From contig JAEERZ010000013.1 of assembly GCA_016286075.1 (NCBI GenBank), positions 1 through 20,204 on the forward strand: 20,204 nt of DNA, in the 5' to 3' direction. Positions within the stretch are counted from its first letter, which is position 1. Every line of letters starts with the position of its first letter. Positions 19,645 to 20,204 of this stretch are shown in pieces. The notes under the pieces are model-generated. The model saw only the letters and a program-made list of their open reading frames with translations. It ran no database searches and had not been told where the DNA came from. The DNA comes from Selenomonadaceae bacterium (lineage in GTDB: Bacteria > Bacillota > Negativicutes > Selenomonadales > Selenomonadaceae). The translations under genes were made by a program, and so were the position numbers.

Positions 19645-20204
19645 ATGAAGAAAATCATCGCGATCAACGGCAGTCCGCGGCGGAACGGAAACACGGCGGA
19701 GCTTTTGCAGCAGGCGCTTCGCGGCGCGGCGGAAGCGGGGGCGGAGACGGAGCTGGTCCATCTTTACAGCCTGAAGTACACGGGCTGTCTCAGCTGCTTC
19801 TACTGCAAACGGAAGGACGTCGCGCACGGCGTCTGCGCGCTGAAGGACGACCTCGCGCCGGTCCTGGAGCGCGTGAAGGAAGCGGACGCGCTGATCATGG
19901 GCGCGCCGATCTATTTCATGAACCTGTCCGCGGGGATGCTGGCCTTCATCGAGCGGCTTTTCTTCTCGAACTACATTTACAGCGAAGAGATTCCCACGGT
20001 GTTCCCGAAGCCGCTGCCCAATGCTTTCATTTACACGATGAACATGACGGAGGCCCATGCGGAGCAGTTCAAGATGCGGGAACGGCTGGGGATTTACGAG
20101 GGCTCCGCGGCGCGGATCCTGCGAGCGGAGACGAAAACCCTCTGGGCGTACAATACGTATCAATTCAGCGATTACTCGAAATACGAGTCCTCGATCTTCA
20201 ACGA
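19645..20204 (+). CDS. NAD(P)H-dependent FMN reductase / flavodoxin-like protein, cut by window edge
   Basis: The first 186 codons are present, with no stop before position 20204. ATG 19645 follows a G-rich site (CGGGGGG) by about 8 bases. The protein starts MKKIIAINGSPRRNGNTAEL, the FMN phosphate loop, then has YTGCLSCFYCKRKDVAHGVC, a CxxCxxC-type cysteine cluster of iron-sulfur flavoproteins. MGAPIYFMNLSAGMLAFIER follows at the flavin edge. No signal peptide is present, so it is cytosolic. It has its own promoter and a possible operator, after a terminator, so it is a separate transcription unit. It is the third FMN-reductase-type gene in the window. Confidence 0.9.
   Translation, partial: MKKIIAINGSPRRNGNTAELLQQALRGAAEAGAETELVHLYSLKYTGCLSCFYCKRKDVAHGVCALKDDLAPVLERVKEADALIMGAPIYFMNLSAGMLAFIERLFFSNYIYSEEIPTVFPKPLPNAFIYTMNMTEAHAEQFKMRERLGIYEGSAARILRAETKTLWAYNTYQFSDYSKYESSIFN

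Noticed and set aside
1..20204. Insertion sequences, tRNA/rRNA genes, CRISPR arrays, prophage or toxin-antitoxin genes
   Set aside because: None recognised on either strand by eye; the duplications seen show no transposase or terminal repeats.

Overview
The window reads like the chromosome of an anaerobic, double-membraned Firmicute (Negativicutes such as a Selenomonas relative) or possibly a Synergistota member. This is inference. It rests on fairly GC-rich coding DNA with AT-rich promoter gaps, strong AGGAGG-type ribosome sites, flavodoxin-rich anaerobic redox genes, and many exported proteins (Sec, Tat and lipoprotein signals). No rRNA, tRNA, CRISPR array, transposase or prophage gene was seen.

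Layout. (1) 1-1465, minus strand: two translationally coupled HlyD-type adaptors. The downstream one, cut by the window edge, looks like the NHLP/NHLM peptide-export secretion protein. (2) 1801-2673: a LysR regulator, convergent with (3) a minus-strand Tat-exported DUF362 protein (2743-3855); a bidirectional terminator lies between them. (4) 4126-12239: a compact same-strand run of 13 genes with small gaps. In order: a MerR-like C-terminal helix protein without a DNA-binding domain, exported cupin, Tat amidohydrolase, 4-oxalocrotonate-type tautomerase, aldo/keto reductase, flavin reductase, exported double-ABM protein, second Tat DUF362 protein, TatA, exported carboxymuconolactone-decarboxylase-like protein, Tat-lipoprotein FMN reductase, DUF4405 membrane cytochrome-like protein, and Sec-exported flavodoxin. 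(5) 12332-19224: more flavodoxin-fold genes (two lipoproteins, one exported, one cytosolic, one FMN reductase) mixed with an ATP-grasp protein, an HxlR regulator, an MBL hydrolase, a DUF1638 protein and a second DUF4405 protein. (6) 19645-end: a third FMN-reductase-like gene, cut by the window edge.

Working model (inference): the island is an extracytoplasmic redox and small-molecule transformation system. DUF4405 proteins would pass electrons across the inner membrane to exported flavodoxins and flavoproteins. Tat- and Sec-exported enzymes of aromatic or ring-fission type families (amidohydrolase, cupin, CMD, ABM) would act on a substrate outside the cytoplasm. Cytosolic tautomerase, aldo/keto reductase and flavin reductase would act on it inside. 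A tatA gene in the middle of the operon fits the four RR-signal proteins encoded around it.

The locus shows signs of recent growth by duplication: paired DUF362, DUF4405, secreted-flavodoxin and lipo-flavodoxin genes; two vestigial flavodoxin 3' ends (about 16748-16797 and 19228-19310); and a 31-bp repeat that carries the ribosome site and Tat start of two unrelated genes. One of these, the Tat-lipoprotein FMN reductase, keeps an intact internal ribosome site and ATG exactly where the flavodoxin fold begins.
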